Below, piece by piece: positions 18,145 through 27,195 of a DNA stretch of 64,000 nucleotides. Location of the stretch: contig JAFYER010000008.1 in NCBI GenBank assembly GCA_017544165.1, forward strand, positions 23,665 through 87,664, written 5' to 3'. Origin of the DNA: Bacilli bacterium (GTDB lineage Bacteria > Bacillota_I > Bacilli_A > RF39 > UBA660). The position numbers were made by a program, and so were the translations under genes. Every line of letters begins with the position of its first letter. Within the stretch, counting starts at the first letter, position 1. Under the pieces are notes generated by a model, which did not search any database, had not been told where the DNA came from, and worked only from the letters and a program-made list of their open reading frames with translations.

Positions 18145-18660
18145 ATGAAAAAAATAATCGTCATTCTAACAGTTATGATATTTATCGTAGGATTTATAAC
18201 TAGCATTTTAAATAGTACTTCCTTTCCTAATGAATTATTATTTTCGAATAATAATTTTTTCTTTTTTTTAAATCTTTTAATAATAATTTCTTCTTTCGGA
18301 CTTACTTTTATAGGTGTTCCGGCATTTTTATTTGTTTATATATTTGAATCATTTATGATGGGCTTTTGTACATTTTTGTTTCTACTAAATTTTGGCTTAA
18401 AAGGCATTATATTTATTATTTTTCTTTTAATATATAAGTTAATTATGCTTTTCTTTTTACTACTTAATAGTTTTTATTATATTAAATATATAATCCATCT
18501 TTTTAATTATTTCTTTAAAAAAATATACATAAGTAAACATAATATAAAACTATACTTAAAGAAAATAACTATTATTACATGTTTTATTTTAATTTTATTA
18601 GTTAGCTATTATGGTTTTGCATTGAAAGTGCTTATTCCAATGCTTAATAAGCTATTATAG
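18145..18660 (+). CDS. Integral membrane protein, possibly SpoIIM (DUF95)-like
   Basis: 171 residues, five or so hydrophobic segments, very Phe/Ile/Leu-rich. The layout, with a loop after the first helix, then LNLLIIISSFGLTFIGVPAFLFVYIFESFMMGFCTFLF, recalls SpoIIM-family membrane proteins, but no firm motif is present. TATAAT at 18132-18137 lies 7 bases before the ATG, and there is no RBS, so the message may be leaderless. It lies upstream of mnmA without overlap. Confidence 0.6.
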   Translation: MKKIIVILTVMIFIVGFITSILNSTSFPNELLFSNNNFFFFLNLLIIISSFGLTFIGVPAFLFVYIFESFMMGFCTFLFLLNFGLKGIIFIIFLLIYKLIMLFFLLLNSFYYIKYIIHLFNYFFKKIYISKHNIKLYLKKITIITCFILILLVSYYGFALKVLIPMLNKLL

Positions 18661-18701
18661 ATTTTAATGACATATTTTGATATAATTGTTATGTGATTGA
18701 A

Positions 18702-19808
18702 ATGAAAAAGGTTGTTGTAGGAATGAGCGGGGGCGTTGATAGCGCTGTTGCTGCTTATTTACTAAAAAAAGAGGGGTATGAAGTCATTGGCCTTTTTATG
18801 CGCAATTGGGATAGCAATATCAATAATGATATTTTAGGTAATCCCAATGATTTTAATGACATTTGTCCCCAAGAAAAGGATTATAATGATGCCTTAAAAG
18901 TTTGTGAAAAACTGGGTATCAAACTTTTTCGCGTGGATTTTATTAAAGAATATTGGGATTATGTATTTAAATACTTTTTAGATGAACTTAAAAAAGGAAG
19001 AACGCCAAATCCTGATTTATTATGCAATCGTTTCATTAAATTTGATTTATTTATTAAAGAGGCAAGAAAACTAGGGGCAGATTATATTGCAACTGGTCAT
19101 TATGCTCGAATCGAAAATGGTAGACTTTTAAGAGCTAAAGATTTAAACAAAGATCAAACATATTTTTTAGCAGATGTACCAGTATCTAATTTTAAAGATG
19201 TTTTATTTCCAATTGGGGATTTCCTAAAAGAAGAAGTTCGTAAAATTGCAAAGGAACAAGATCTTATTGTTGCTGATAAACGTGATTCTACAGGAATATG
19301 TTTCATTGGTGAACGTAACTATCAAGAATTTATTAAAAATTATTTGAAACCTAATCCCGGAGATATTGTGGATGTCGAAACTAAAAAGGTAATAGGTAAG
19401 CATAAAGGTCTTATGAATTACACAATTGGTCAACGCCGTAATGTGGGAATTTCGGGTGATGAAATGCGCCATTATGTATGTGGAAAAAATGTTAAAGATA
19501 ATATCTTATACGTGGCATTTGGCGATTCCAAATATTTATATTCCGATGAGTGTATTATTGAAAATGTCAACTTTATTTCGGCAACCAGACCTGCATTTTG
19601 TACCGCAAAATTTCGTTATCGGGGCGAAGACCATCCCGTAAGTTTAGAGTATCTTGATAATAATGAAATTAAAGTCAAATACGAAGGGCTTGCTAAAAGC
19701 GTTACGCCAGGTCAAGCATGCGTTTTATATCTCGGACAGGAGTGCCTAGGATGCGGCTTTATTAGAGAATTATATAAAGATGGTAAGAGTTTATGGTATT
19801 TAAAATAA
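18702..19808 (+). CDS. mnmA: tRNA-specific 2-thiouridylase
   Basis: 368 residues from ATG 18702; GTG 18693 gives three more. PP-loop SGGVDSAVAA, the catalytic Cys in DLLCNRFIKF, the second in STGICFIGERNY, and the PRC-like C-terminal domain ending LGCGFI. MnmA transfers sulfur to U34 of Lys, Glu and Gln tRNAs using ATP and a relay from a cysteine desulfurase. A TATAAT at 18681-18686 puts the expected transcription start near 18693, so the leader is very short or absent and no SD is visible. Confidence 0.96.
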   Translation: MKKVVVGMSGGVDSAVAAYLLKKEGYEVIGLFMRNWDSNINNDILGNPNDFNDICPQEKDYNDALKVCEKLGIKLFRVDFIKEYWDYVFKYFLDELKKGRTPNPDLLCNRFIKFDLFIKEARKLGADYIATGHYARIENGRLLRAKDLNKDQTYFLADVPVSNFKDVLFPIGDFLKEEVRKIAKEQDLIVADKRDSTGICFIGERNYQEFIKNYLKPNPGDIVDVETKKVIGKHKGLMNYTIGQRRNVGISGDEMRHYVCGKNVKDNILYVAFGDSKYLYSDECIIENVNFISATRPAFCTAKFRYRGEDHPVSLEYLDNNEIKVKYEGLAKSVTPGQACVLYLGQECLGCGFIRELYKDGKSLWYLK

Positions 19809-19827
19809 AGTATTCATATATTTTAAT

Positions 19828-20055
19828 ATGAATATTTTTTTATCAGAAATGCAAGATAAACAAGTCATTTCCATTATAAATGGAATGAGCTATGGCAAGA
19901 TAATTGATGTGGAAATTAATGAAAATGGGCAAATAATGTCGATAATCGCAGAAAATCATAAAATGTTTAGAAAATCATTTAAAAATGAAGAGGTTTCATT
20001 TAAATTTAGTGATATTGAAAAAATAGGAAAGGATGTTATTTTAGTAAAAGTATAA
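19828..20055 (+). CDS. YlmC/YmxH family PRC-barrel protein
   Basis: 75 residues: LSEMQDKQVISIINGMSYGKIIDVEINENGQIMSII and FSDIEKIGKDVILVKV match the short single PRC-barrel proteins annotated YlmC/YmxH in Firmicutes. A role is not known; in spore formers they are linked to sporulation, which is not shown here. The stop shares one base with the next ATG. No RBS; the 19 bases before and including the ATG are identical to those at 7175-7193. Confidence 0.8.
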   Translation: MNIFLSEMQDKQVISIINGMSYGKIIDVEINENGQIMSIIAENHKMFRKSFKNEEVSFKFSDIEKIGKDVILVKV

Positions 20056-20540
20056 TGAAAATAATATTTATATCAGATATTCATGGTCATATAGAAAATT
20101 TAAAAAAGATATCTTTTGATTGTGATAAATTAGTCGTTTTAGGAGATTTGTTTGGTTATTCATATGAAAACAATGATTTTGTTTTTAATTTTTTAAAAAA
20201 TAATCAAGATAGATTAATTCTTTTGAAGGGTAATTGTGATAGCGATGAGTCATTAATGTTATTAGGTTTAAATTATTATGATTATTATGATTTAAATGTT
20301 GATGATATTGTTATAAGATGCACACATGGTAATAAAGAATATTCAGGTAATTTTGATGTTTTAATATTCGGCCATAAACATTATCCTTTTATTCAAAAAG
20401 AAGGAAATATTTTCAATATTTGTGTGGGATCTATAGAAAATCCAAGAAATAATAGTAATTATTCATATTGTATATATGAAAATCGATGCTTTAAACTAAT
20501 TGATATCGATGAAAATGTACTAGAGGAAATAACTCTTTAA
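20055..20540 (+). CDS. YfcE/MJ0936-type metallophosphoesterase
   Basis: 161 residues. Metal-binding blocks of the calcineurin-like family are complete: ISDIHGH, LGDLFGY, KGNCDSDE, THGN and FGHKHYP. This small class acts as a cytosolic Mn2+-dependent phosphodiesterase; the natural substrate is not predictable. Translation is coupled to the PRC-barrel gene. Confidence 0.9.
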   Translation: MKIIFISDIHGHIENLKKISFDCDKLVVLGDLFGYSYENNDFVFNFLKNNQDRLILLKGNCDSDESLMLLGLNYYDYYDLNVDDIVIRCTHGNKEYSGNFDVLIFGHKHYPFIQKEGNIFNICVGSIENPRNNSNYSYCIYENRCFKLIDIDENVLEEITL

Positions 20541-20567
20541 TGGTATACTTAATGGTGGTGATGGACA

Positions 20568-21842
20568 ATGTTTGTCGATGAAGTAAAAATAAAGGTTATA
20601 GCAGGAAGTGGTGGTGCTGGTTGTACATCATTTCGTAGAGAAAAGTTTGTTCCGATGGGCGGACCAGATGGCGGAAATGGTGGAAGAGGCGGTAGCATCG
20701 TTTTTGTCGGTGATAAATCACTTAAAACCTTAATTGACTTGCGCTATCAAAAAATCATCAAAGGTAATAAGGGCCAAAACGGCGAAGGCTCAAATCGCTA
20801 TGGTAAAAATAGTGATGATGTTATCATAAAAGTACCTTTGGGAACGACGGTTTATGACGATGATACGGGCCTTGTTATCAAAGATATCATCGAAGATAAT
20901 GAAGAAGTCATTGTGGCTCAAGGTGGTCGTGGGGGCCGTGGCAATAAAGCTTTTGCTACTCACGAAAATCCTGCTCCTAAGTTTTCAGAAAAAGGTGAGC
21001 CGGGAGAAATTCGCTATTTAAGATGTGAATTAAAAGTTCTTGCTGATGTAGGAATAATTGGTATGCCAAGCGTTGGTAAAAGTACATTGCTTTCGGTTAT
21101 CAGCAGTGCTAAACCTAAAATTGCTAGTTATCATTTCACCACGTTATCACCAAATCTTGGTGTAGTAAAACTTAAAAACAATGATTCTTATGTCGTTGCG
21201 GATTTACCTGGACTTATCGAAGGAGCTCACGAAGGCGTTGGTCTTGGCGATAAATTTTTAAGACATGCTGACCGTTGTAAGATACTATTACATATGATTG
21301 ATATGTCTTGCGAAGAGGGAAGAAATCCTGGCGATGATTATAAAATTATCCGTAATGAACTTGTTAAGTATTCAAAAAAACTTGCTCAAAAAAAAGAGAT
21401 TATTGTAGCAAGTAAGATGGATACCAAAGGCTCATTAGATAATTTAAATAATTTTAAAAAAGAAAATCCTAATTTGACCATTTATCCAATTAGTTCCTAT
21501 ACTGGTGAGGGAATTGACGAATTATTAATAAAGATTAATGATATTTTAAAAGAAATAGAAAATCAAGATGTATATGATGAAGATGAGATTGAGGAAAAAG
21601 TTTATATAAAATTTAAAACAGAAAAACCCTATACGATAACAAAAGAAAATGATGTTTGGGTTGTTCGAGGCAAAGAAATAGAAAGATTATTTGCGATGAC
21701 TAAATTTGAAGAAGAAGAGGGAGTTTTACGTTTTGGTAGAATTTTAAGGGCAATGGGTATTGAAGATGAACTTGCAAGTCTTGGTGCTAAGCCTGGTGAT
21801 GATGTTGTAATAAATGATTTTTTATTTACGTACAAAGGTTAG
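20568..21842 (+). CDS. obgE: GTPase Obg
   Basis: 424 residues, ATG behind GGTGGTGATGG. Order: Gly-rich Obg fold (1-158; GGPDGGNGGRGGSIVFVGD), the G domain with G1 GMPSVGKST, G3 ADLPGLIEGA, and G4 written ASKMD in place of the usual NKxD, and the C-terminal OCT domain typical of Gram-positives (ENDVWVVRGKEIERLFAMTKF). It binds the 50S subunit and links GTP/ppGpp state to ribosome assembly. Its 3' end overlaps the convergent DUF192 gene by 21 bases. Confidence 0.96.
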   Translation: MFVDEVKIKVIAGSGGAGCTSFRREKFVPMGGPDGGNGGRGGSIVFVGDKSLKTLIDLRYQKIIKGNKGQNGEGSNRYGKNSDDVIIKVPLGTTVYDDDTGLVIKDIIEDNEEVIVAQGGRGGRGNKAFATHENPAPKFSEKGEPGEIRYLRCELKVLADVGIIGMPSVGKSTLLSVISSAKPKIASYHFTTLSPNLGVVKLKNNDSYVVADLPGLIEGAHEGVGLGDKFLRHADRCKILLHMIDMSCEEGRNPGDDYKIIRNELVKYSKKLAQKKEIIVASKMDTKGSLDNLNNFKKENPNLTIYPISSYTGEGIDELLIKINDILKEIENQDVYDEDEIEEKVYIKFKTEKPYTITKENDVWVVRGKEIERLFAMTKFEEEEGVLRFGRILRAMGIEDELASLGAKPGDDVVINDFLFTYKG

Positions 21843-22151
21843 TTTATCGCCAATTTTAATTGTTTTACTAGTATTACTAGGAAGTTCTAGAATACTAGTT
21901 TTTTTTGCTTTATTTTTAACTGCGATTATTTTGTTTTTGGCAACGTCTTCACACTTTAAAATTACTTCGTTATTTTCATCAAGAGCTAGTATATCGATGT
22001 TTGCTTTCATAAAAAAAGTATGAACGCTATTAGTATGTGGAAAAAACATACCATGATTTATTTCTTTTTCGCCAAGAAGACCTATAAGTCTTTTCAAAAA
22101 TGTATTAGCATTATAAACTTTTATTTTTTGATTATCAATAATTAAATACAT
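21822..22151 (-). CDS. DUF192 family protein
   Basis: 109 residues, ATG 22151 behind AAGGTG. LKRLIGLLGEKEINHGMFFPHTNSVHTFFMKANIDILALD is the DUF192 core; members are small beta proteins of unknown role. Most have a signal peptide, this one does not. It converges on obgE, overlapping its last 7 codons. Confidence 0.85.
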   Translation of the reverse strand: MYLIIDNQKIKVYNANTFLKRLIGLLGEKEINHGMFFPHTNSVHTFFMKANIDILALDENNEVILKCEDVAKNKIIAVKNKAKKTSILELPSNTSKTIKIGDKLTFVRK

Positions 22152-22231
22152 TTTATTTTCACCTTAAATAAATTATAACAATAAATATAAAAAATATGAA
22201 TAATAATTGACAATAAATAATATTTAAGATA

Positions 22232-22260
22232 TTGACTATAAATATAAAATAAGGTATGAT
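22232..22260 (+). promoter_or_regulatory. Sigma-70 promoter for the TasA-like gene
   Basis: TTGACT, 17-base spacer, TATGAT; the gene starts 30 bases on behind AAAGGAGG. It suggests strong expression. Confidence 0.75.
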
Positions 22261-22289
22261 TGAATTAATAATAATAAAGGAGGAAATGT

Positions 22290-23240
22290 ATGAAAGAGGT
22301 TAGAGAGGAAAAAGACGATTCAAAGAAAAATGTTATAGTACTTACTATTATAGCTATTGCTACAATGATTGTTGTTCTTGTAGGAGCTACATTTGCATAT
22401 TTGGCTAGTCAAGTAGCTTCAAATGACGTTGCAAATATCGAAGCTGCTACCAATGCTGGAAATGATATGTTATTAATCAATGCTGGTGGTGACATGGAAA
22501 TTAATGCTAACACTGAAAATTTCTATTCAGGTGCTGGTAATCAATCTGATAATACAGAAGCTACAGTAACACTTCAATCTGCATCAACAAGTCAAGTAAC
22601 ATATACTTATAATGCATATGTATCAGTAACTGCTAATGATTTTGAATATACATCTGGTGCTTGCTATCGTATAGCTACTGAAGTTACTGGTGTAACTGAA
22701 GAACAATGTACAACAAATAATAATTCATGGGCTAATACTGCTAATGGTTATAAGTGCTATTCTGGAACATTTGAAGCTGTTGAAGGATCATTTAGCAATA
22801 ACGAAGTTGGCTGTTTAACTGATGTTGGTAATATGTGGGTTCCTGAAGATGCTGCTGAACTTGTAATCGATTTATATAAAGTAGATGATACATATACTAC
22901 TCAAGGTACATGTGAAGTTACAGGCGTTTGTGTAGATCCAATGCATGCAATAGTAAATGGCGTTTCAGCTGAAGCAAATTGTACAGGTTCAAATACATGG
23001 ATTGCAAGTAAATTCCAAAATAATATGTGTTATGTACCTATCGCTACTCGTGATTTAACAACTGCTGCTAGTAGCACTAATGTTCAATTAGTAAATAATG
23101 CTACTATTTCAGTAACAAATGACATAGTAACAGATCGTTATTTTGTTGAAGTAACTCTTATTAATTTTGACCATAACCAAATTGTTAATGGTAATAAGAC
23201 TTTCAGTGGACAATTAACATTCGAAAGAGTAACAGGTTAA
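22290..23240 (+). CDS. Anchored Cys-containing surface protein, TasA/camelysin-like N-terminus
   Basis: 316 residues with one of the strongest RBSs in the window (AAAGGAGG). A charged start (MKEVREEKDDSKKN) precedes the helix VIVLTIIAIATMIVVLVGATFAYLASQ; the GATFAYxxS ending followed by an N-rich beta domain resembles SipW-processed TasA/camelysin proteins. The ectodomain (35-316) is Thr/Asn/Val-rich with about nine cysteines in loops such as ACYRIA, EEQCTT, YKCYSG, VGCLTD, TCEVTGVCVD and NMCYVP. The C-terminus (RYFVEVTLINFDHNQIVNGNKTFSGQLTFERVTG) is again TasA-like. It ends at a terminator just before the phosphorelay genes. The family assignment is by pattern only. Confidence 0.6.
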   Translation: MKEVREEKDDSKKNVIVLTIIAIATMIVVLVGATFAYLASQVASNDVANIEAATNAGNDMLLINAGGDMEINANTENFYSGAGNQSDNTEATVTLQSASTSQVTYTYNAYVSVTANDFEYTSGACYRIATEVTGVTEEQCTTNNNSWANTANGYKCYSGTFEAVEGSFSNNEVGCLTDVGNMWVPEDAAELVIDLYKVDDTYTTQGTCEVTGVCVDPMHAIVNGVSAEANCTGSNTWIASKFQNNMCYVPIATRDLTTAASSTNVQLVNNATISVTNDIVTDRYFVEVTLINFDHNQIVNGNKTFSGQLTFERVTG

Positions 23241-23249
23241 TAATTAATT

Positions 23250-23278
23250 AAAAAAACTATTTTAAATAGTTTTTTTTT
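23250..23278 (+). terminator. Terminator after the TasA-like gene
   Basis: AAACTAT and ATAGTTT arms followed by nine T. Confidence 0.85.
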
Positions 23279-23317
23279 GTGGTAAAATTTTGATATAAGG
23301 TAAGGTTGTGATTAAAA

Positions 23318-23680
23318 ATGGAAAACAAGTTAGAGTTTTTAAAAAGTAAAGGTTTCGATATTGAAATGGGTCTTTCATACTTAGGTGATGAAAATATGTA
23401 TATTGAAATACTTACGGATTTTAAAAATAACTTTGTCAATCAAATGAATGAAATTAAAGAAAAATTCGAAGGTAAAGATTGGCCTAACTATGTTATTTTA
23501 GTACATGCTTTAAAGAGTAATTGTAAGACTCTAGGAATTATGTCTCTTGCGGATCTTGCATATAATCATGAAATGAAAGGCAAAGAAAATGACATTGATT
23601 ATATTAATCAACATGTTGGTGAACTTTTTAATAAAGCAAACGAAATATACGCAATAATAGATGCCTTTTTTAAAATGTAG
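23318..23680 (+). CDS. HPt (histidine phosphotransfer) domain protein
   Basis: 120 residues, a stand-alone HPt module. The phosphoacceptor is His63 in VLVHALKSNCKTLGIMSLADLA, fitting the HAxKS motif, inside a four-helix bundle. It would shuttle phosphate between the receiver of the hybrid kinase (25258) and the receiver of the neighbouring regulator (23696). The gene order HPt, regulator, kinase with gaps of 15 and 8 bases marks one operon. Confidence 0.85.
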   Translation: MENKLEFLKSKGFDIEMGLSYLGDENMYIEILTDFKNNFVNQMNEIKEKFEGKDWPNYVILVHALKSNCKTLGIMSLADLAYNHEMKGKENDIDYINQHVGELFNKANEIYAIIDAFFKM

Positions 23681-23695
23681 TAAAGGGGTATAAAA

Positions 23696-25249
23696 ATGGA
23701 TACTAGTTTAATTAGTGAGAACATTTTAACAATTTTTAATTCTATAACCTTAATTGATATTCAAAATGATAAGGTTGTTTTGTCATCTGCAAGTGGTGGC
23801 ACTGAAAACGCAATAACATATGAAGAGTATATCGAGAATTTAAAAAAGATTATTCATCCAGACTATTCAACTGATTATTTCAATAAGATTAGTTTAAATG
23901 AGTTAAAAAATCAAGATATTACTATTATTAAGTATGTAAAATTATCCAGCAATTTAGCTTTTGATAATTATGTTGATATTATAAAAGTATTAAATGATGA
24001 TAAAATACTTATTTTGACTTTAAAAACTAACTTAAATGATGGAGAAAAAAGTCAAAATGATAATTCTGCTAAAGTTGCAGCTGACTTTATTATAGAAGTT
24101 GAAAATACTATTAATAATATAAAAAATAGCGATAGTGAAGTAGTAAGCACAGTTAAATATCTAGGAGAATTAATAAATGATTTGCTTCGTAAGAATGCGA
24201 GTATATTAAATGAATACAAAAATAATGTTACTTTAGAAGTTAATAAAACTTATAGTTCTTTATTAATAGTCGATGATGATTCTTTAACTAGAAATATTTT
24301 CAAAAAGGTTTTTGAAAGTCAATACAATATAATCGAAGCCAAAAATGGTTCGGAAGCTGTAGAAATAATTGAAAAAAACGTTATAAAACCAAGTGGTGAT
24401 CAACCTCAAAATATTGTTGGAATATTTTTGGATTTGAAGATGCCAGTTATGGATGGATTTGGTGTTTTAAATTATTTACAAGATAAAAGGTTACTAAACA
24501 AAATGCCAGTTGTTATAGTTTCCGCAGATGATGCTAAAGAAACCAAAGAACAAGTTTATGCATATGATATTGCTGATATGATTGAAAAACCATTTAATTT
24601 TGAATTAATCAAAAAAAGAGTTAACAATATGATATCAATGTATATGAAGAGTAATTCCTTAAACGAAATGGTTAGAACTCAAGACAAAACTTTAAAGAAA
24701 ATTGTTGCATCATATGCAAATGCATACTTAGTTGATTATGAAAAGGTTAATGAACAAATCGCTAAATATGCAAAAATTTTATTGGAAAAATATAAATCTG
24801 AGTATAATGTTAATTTAGATGTTGATCAAATAGTAAGTGTTATAAAATATTTTGATATTTCACTTGATGCTGTACCAAGAACTTACATAGATAATATTAA
24901 AAATATCTCTGAAAGTGAAAAAAAGGTTGTTACAAACTATCCAATGATTGGTATTGATATGATTAAATACCTTTCTGATGATATGAGTGAAAGTCAAATT
25001 CGTTATGCTTCTGAAATTATTAAAATGCATAATGAAAGATTTGATGGACTTGGTTTTCCAAGCAGTCTTCAAAAAGAAGAGATACCTATGTATATTTATT
25101 TAGTTAATATAGCTATTGAATATGCTAATTTTATGTTAAAAAATAGCAATAGTGAAGAAATAGTTAATACAATTAGTAGTAAAAGTGCTAGCAAATATGA
25201 TCCAAGAGCGGTTGCTATATTTGTATCTATAAAAGATAACTTGAAGTAG
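23696..25249 (+). CDS. Response regulator: PAS-like, receiver, degenerate HD-GYP
   Basis: 517 residues. Residues 1-120 look PAS-like (LTIFNSITLIDIQNDKVVL; KKIIHPDYSTDYF). Residues 196-320 are a receiver with DDD acid pocket, Asp246 in FLDLKMPVMDGF, Ser/Lys switch VSADD and EKPF. Residues 360-517 align with an HD-GYP c-di-GMP phosphodiesterase domain, but the HD pair reads FD (KYFDISLD), the HP reads YP (NYPMIG) and HHE reads HNE (MHNERFDGLGFP). It therefore likely no longer cleaves c-di-GMP and may bind a ligand or partner instead. No DNA-binding domain. Confidence 0.85.
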   Translation: MDTSLISENILTIFNSITLIDIQNDKVVLSSASGGTENAITYEEYIENLKKIIHPDYSTDYFNKISLNELKNQDITIIKYVKLSSNLAFDNYVDIIKVLNDDKILILTLKTNLNDGEKSQNDNSAKVAADFIIEVENTINNIKNSDSEVVSTVKYLGELINDLLRKNASILNEYKNNVTLEVNKTYSSLLIVDDDSLTRNIFKKVFESQYNIIEAKNGSEAVEIIEKNVIKPSGDQPQNIVGIFLDLKMPVMDGFGVLNYLQDKRLLNKMPVVIVSADDAKETKEQVYAYDIADMIEKPFNFELIKKRVNNMISMYMKSNSLNEMVRTQDKTLKKIVASYANAYLVDYEKVNEQIAKYAKILLEKYKSEYNVNLDVDQIVSVIKYFDISLDAVPRTYIDNIKNISESEKKVVTNYPMIGIDMIKYLSDDMSESQIRYASEIIKMHNERFDGLGFPSSLQKEEIPMYIYLVNIAIEYANFMLKNSNSEEIVNTISSKSASKYDPRAVAIFVSIKDNLK

Positions 25250-25257
25250 GTGATGCT

Positions 25258-27120
25258 ATGATAAAAAGTGTTTCAATTCAATTCTTATCATTAATATATT
25301 TAATATTAGTACTTGGTGTTTTCTTATATAAGAAAAATAGCCATAATCTAGAAGGAGTTTTATATCAAGTATTATTAATATTAACAATAATTGTTGTTGG
25401 CTTTGACATTGCGTCAAATTTACTTATTCCATATCACGAGTCTCTTGAAATGATTAATATCATTTTAGGAAAAGGTTATTTAGTTGCTTCTATTATGTGG
25501 TGTGCATGGCTTACTATGTATGTTTTCCATATTAATTCAGATGGGAATAGTTCCTTTAGGGATATTATCAAAAATGAACCGTTTTTGAGATGGGGAATTA
25601 TATTTACTATCGCTTTTTGTATAGGCGCTTGTCTTTTAAAAACTACTTTTGTTTATGATAGTGATTTAATGCTTAGTTATCAAGTCGGGGAAGCTTTATA
25701 TTTTACGTTTGTAGTCAGCTTTGTTTATATGGGTTTTACCGCTATATACATGATATATAATCCTAAAAAAATATCATTTGCCCAAAGGATTCCCATTTTT
25801 GTGTTTTTATTACTTGCTTTAATGGCCGTAGTTCTTCAATGGATGCATAGTTCTATTCACTTAGTAAGTTCCGTAATGTGTTTTGTTATGTTATTCATAT
25901 ATTTTACAATGGAAAATCCCGATCAAAAGATTATTAGTGAACTAGAAAAGGATAAAGAGGTTGTCGAGGAAGCTTCAAAAGCTAAAACAGACTTTTTATC
26001 TAACATGAGTCATGATATCAGGACACCGATGAATGCTATAATTGGCTTTAGCGAATCTCTTTTGATGGAGGAGCTTACTGATCATCAAAAATCAGAAGTT
26101 CAAAACATATATGAAGCGGCGACTACATTACTTGCAATTATTAATAATATATTGGATGTATCTAGAATCGAAAGTGGTAAAGAAGAGAAAAAGGAAAGAC
26201 CATATGAATTCCGTAAGATTATTATGCAAATTACAAGTGTTATTACTTCAAAAATTGACGTTAATAAAATAAAGTTTAATATCAATATCGATAAAAATGT
26301 TCCAACGCATTTTATTGGTGATGAATTAAAGATTTATCAAATACTTATGAATCTACTTTCTAACGCAGTAAAATATACTAATGAAGGAAGTATTGATTTT
26401 AGTGTAAGTGCTGATATTTTTGAAGACAAGGCTACTTTAAAGTTTATAGTTAAAGATACGGGTATAGGTATTAAGAAAGAAGACTATGATAAAATATTCG
26501 TCAAGTTTTCAAGAATTAATAATCCTGAAAATGATCATGAAATCGAAGGAACGGGGCTTGGCCTTGTAATAACCAAATCCCTTACAGAACTTTTGGGTGG
26601 AACGATAGATTTTGAAAGTGAATATGGGGTAGGGACAACATTTAAGGTTAATATTCCTCAAAAAATCTATTATGGTGCAGTTCAAGATGGAGTATCAGCT
26701 ATTAATAATGGACCTTTAAATGTCAATAATGTTCATTTCGATGGATCTTTATATGATATTTTAATAGTTGATGATAACAATTTAAATTTAAAAGTTGCGG
26801 AAAGAATACTTAGTGATTATAAATTTCAAATTACACTTGCTAGTAGTGGTGAAGAGGCATTAGATAAAATAAAAAATGGTGCGCGATATGATCTTATTTT
26901 CCTAGATCATATGATGCCGGGAATGGATGGTATTCAAACACTAAAGGAACTTAAAAGTCTTCAAGGCGTTAAAATACCACCAGTTATAGCTCTTACCGCT
27001 AATGCAATGGTTGGAATGAAAGAAATGTATTTAAGTGAAGGATTTGATGGATATATTTCAAAACCGATTAATCGTGAAGAGTTGCAAGATTTATTAAACA
27101 ATACATTTTGTCGTAAATAA
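25258..27120 (+). CDS. Hybrid sensor histidine kinase with receiver
   Basis: 620 residues. About seven hydrophobic segments in 1-215 form a membrane sensor without a large outside domain. HisKA: DFLSNMSHDIRTPMNAIIGFSE with His252. HATPase: N box LLSNAVKYTNEG, G1 KDTGIGI, G2 GTGLGLVI. Receiver with Asp550 in IFLDHMMPGMDG and KPIN. Phosphate would pass His252, Asp550, HPt His63, then the regulator Asp246. Encoded last in the operon, followed by a terminator. Confidence 0.92.
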   Translation: MIKSVSIQFLSLIYLILVLGVFLYKKNSHNLEGVLYQVLLILTIIVVGFDIASNLLIPYHESLEMINIILGKGYLVASIMWCAWLTMYVFHINSDGNSSFRDIIKNEPFLRWGIIFTIAFCIGACLLKTTFVYDSDLMLSYQVGEALYFTFVVSFVYMGFTAIYMIYNPKKISFAQRIPIFVFLLLALMAVVLQWMHSSIHLVSSVMCFVMLFIYFTMENPDQKIISELEKDKEVVEEASKAKTDFLSNMSHDIRTPMNAIIGFSESLLMEELTDHQKSEVQNIYEAATTLLAIINNILDVSRIESGKEEKKERPYEFRKIIMQITSVITSKIDVNKIKFNINIDKNVPTHFIGDELKIYQILMNLLSNAVKYTNEGSIDFSVSADIFEDKATLKFIVKDTGIGIKKEDYDKIFVKFSRINNPENDHEIEGTGLGLVITKSLTELLGGTIDFESEYGVGTTFKVNIPQKIYYGAVQDGVSAINNGPLNVNNVHFDGSLYDILIVDDNNLNLKVAERILSDYKFQITLASSGEEALDKIKNGARYDLIFLDHMMPGMDGIQTLKELKSLQGVKIPPVIALTANAMVGMKEMYLSEGFDGYISKPINREELQDLLNNTFCRK

Positions 27121-27128
27121 AATCGTAT

Positions 27129-27165
27129 AAAAGCGTTAAATTAATTGTTAATAACGCTTTTTTTT
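27129..27165 (+). terminator. Terminator of the phosphorelay operon
   Basis: AAAAGCGTTA pairs with TAACGCTTTT, followed by a T-run. Confidence 0.9.
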
Positions 27166-27195
27166 GTTATAATGATTGTGAATAGAGGATAAGAA

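Noticed and set aside
23696..25249. Active c-di-GMP phosphodiesterase
   Set aside because: The HD, HP and HH ligand motifs are changed, so activity was not called.
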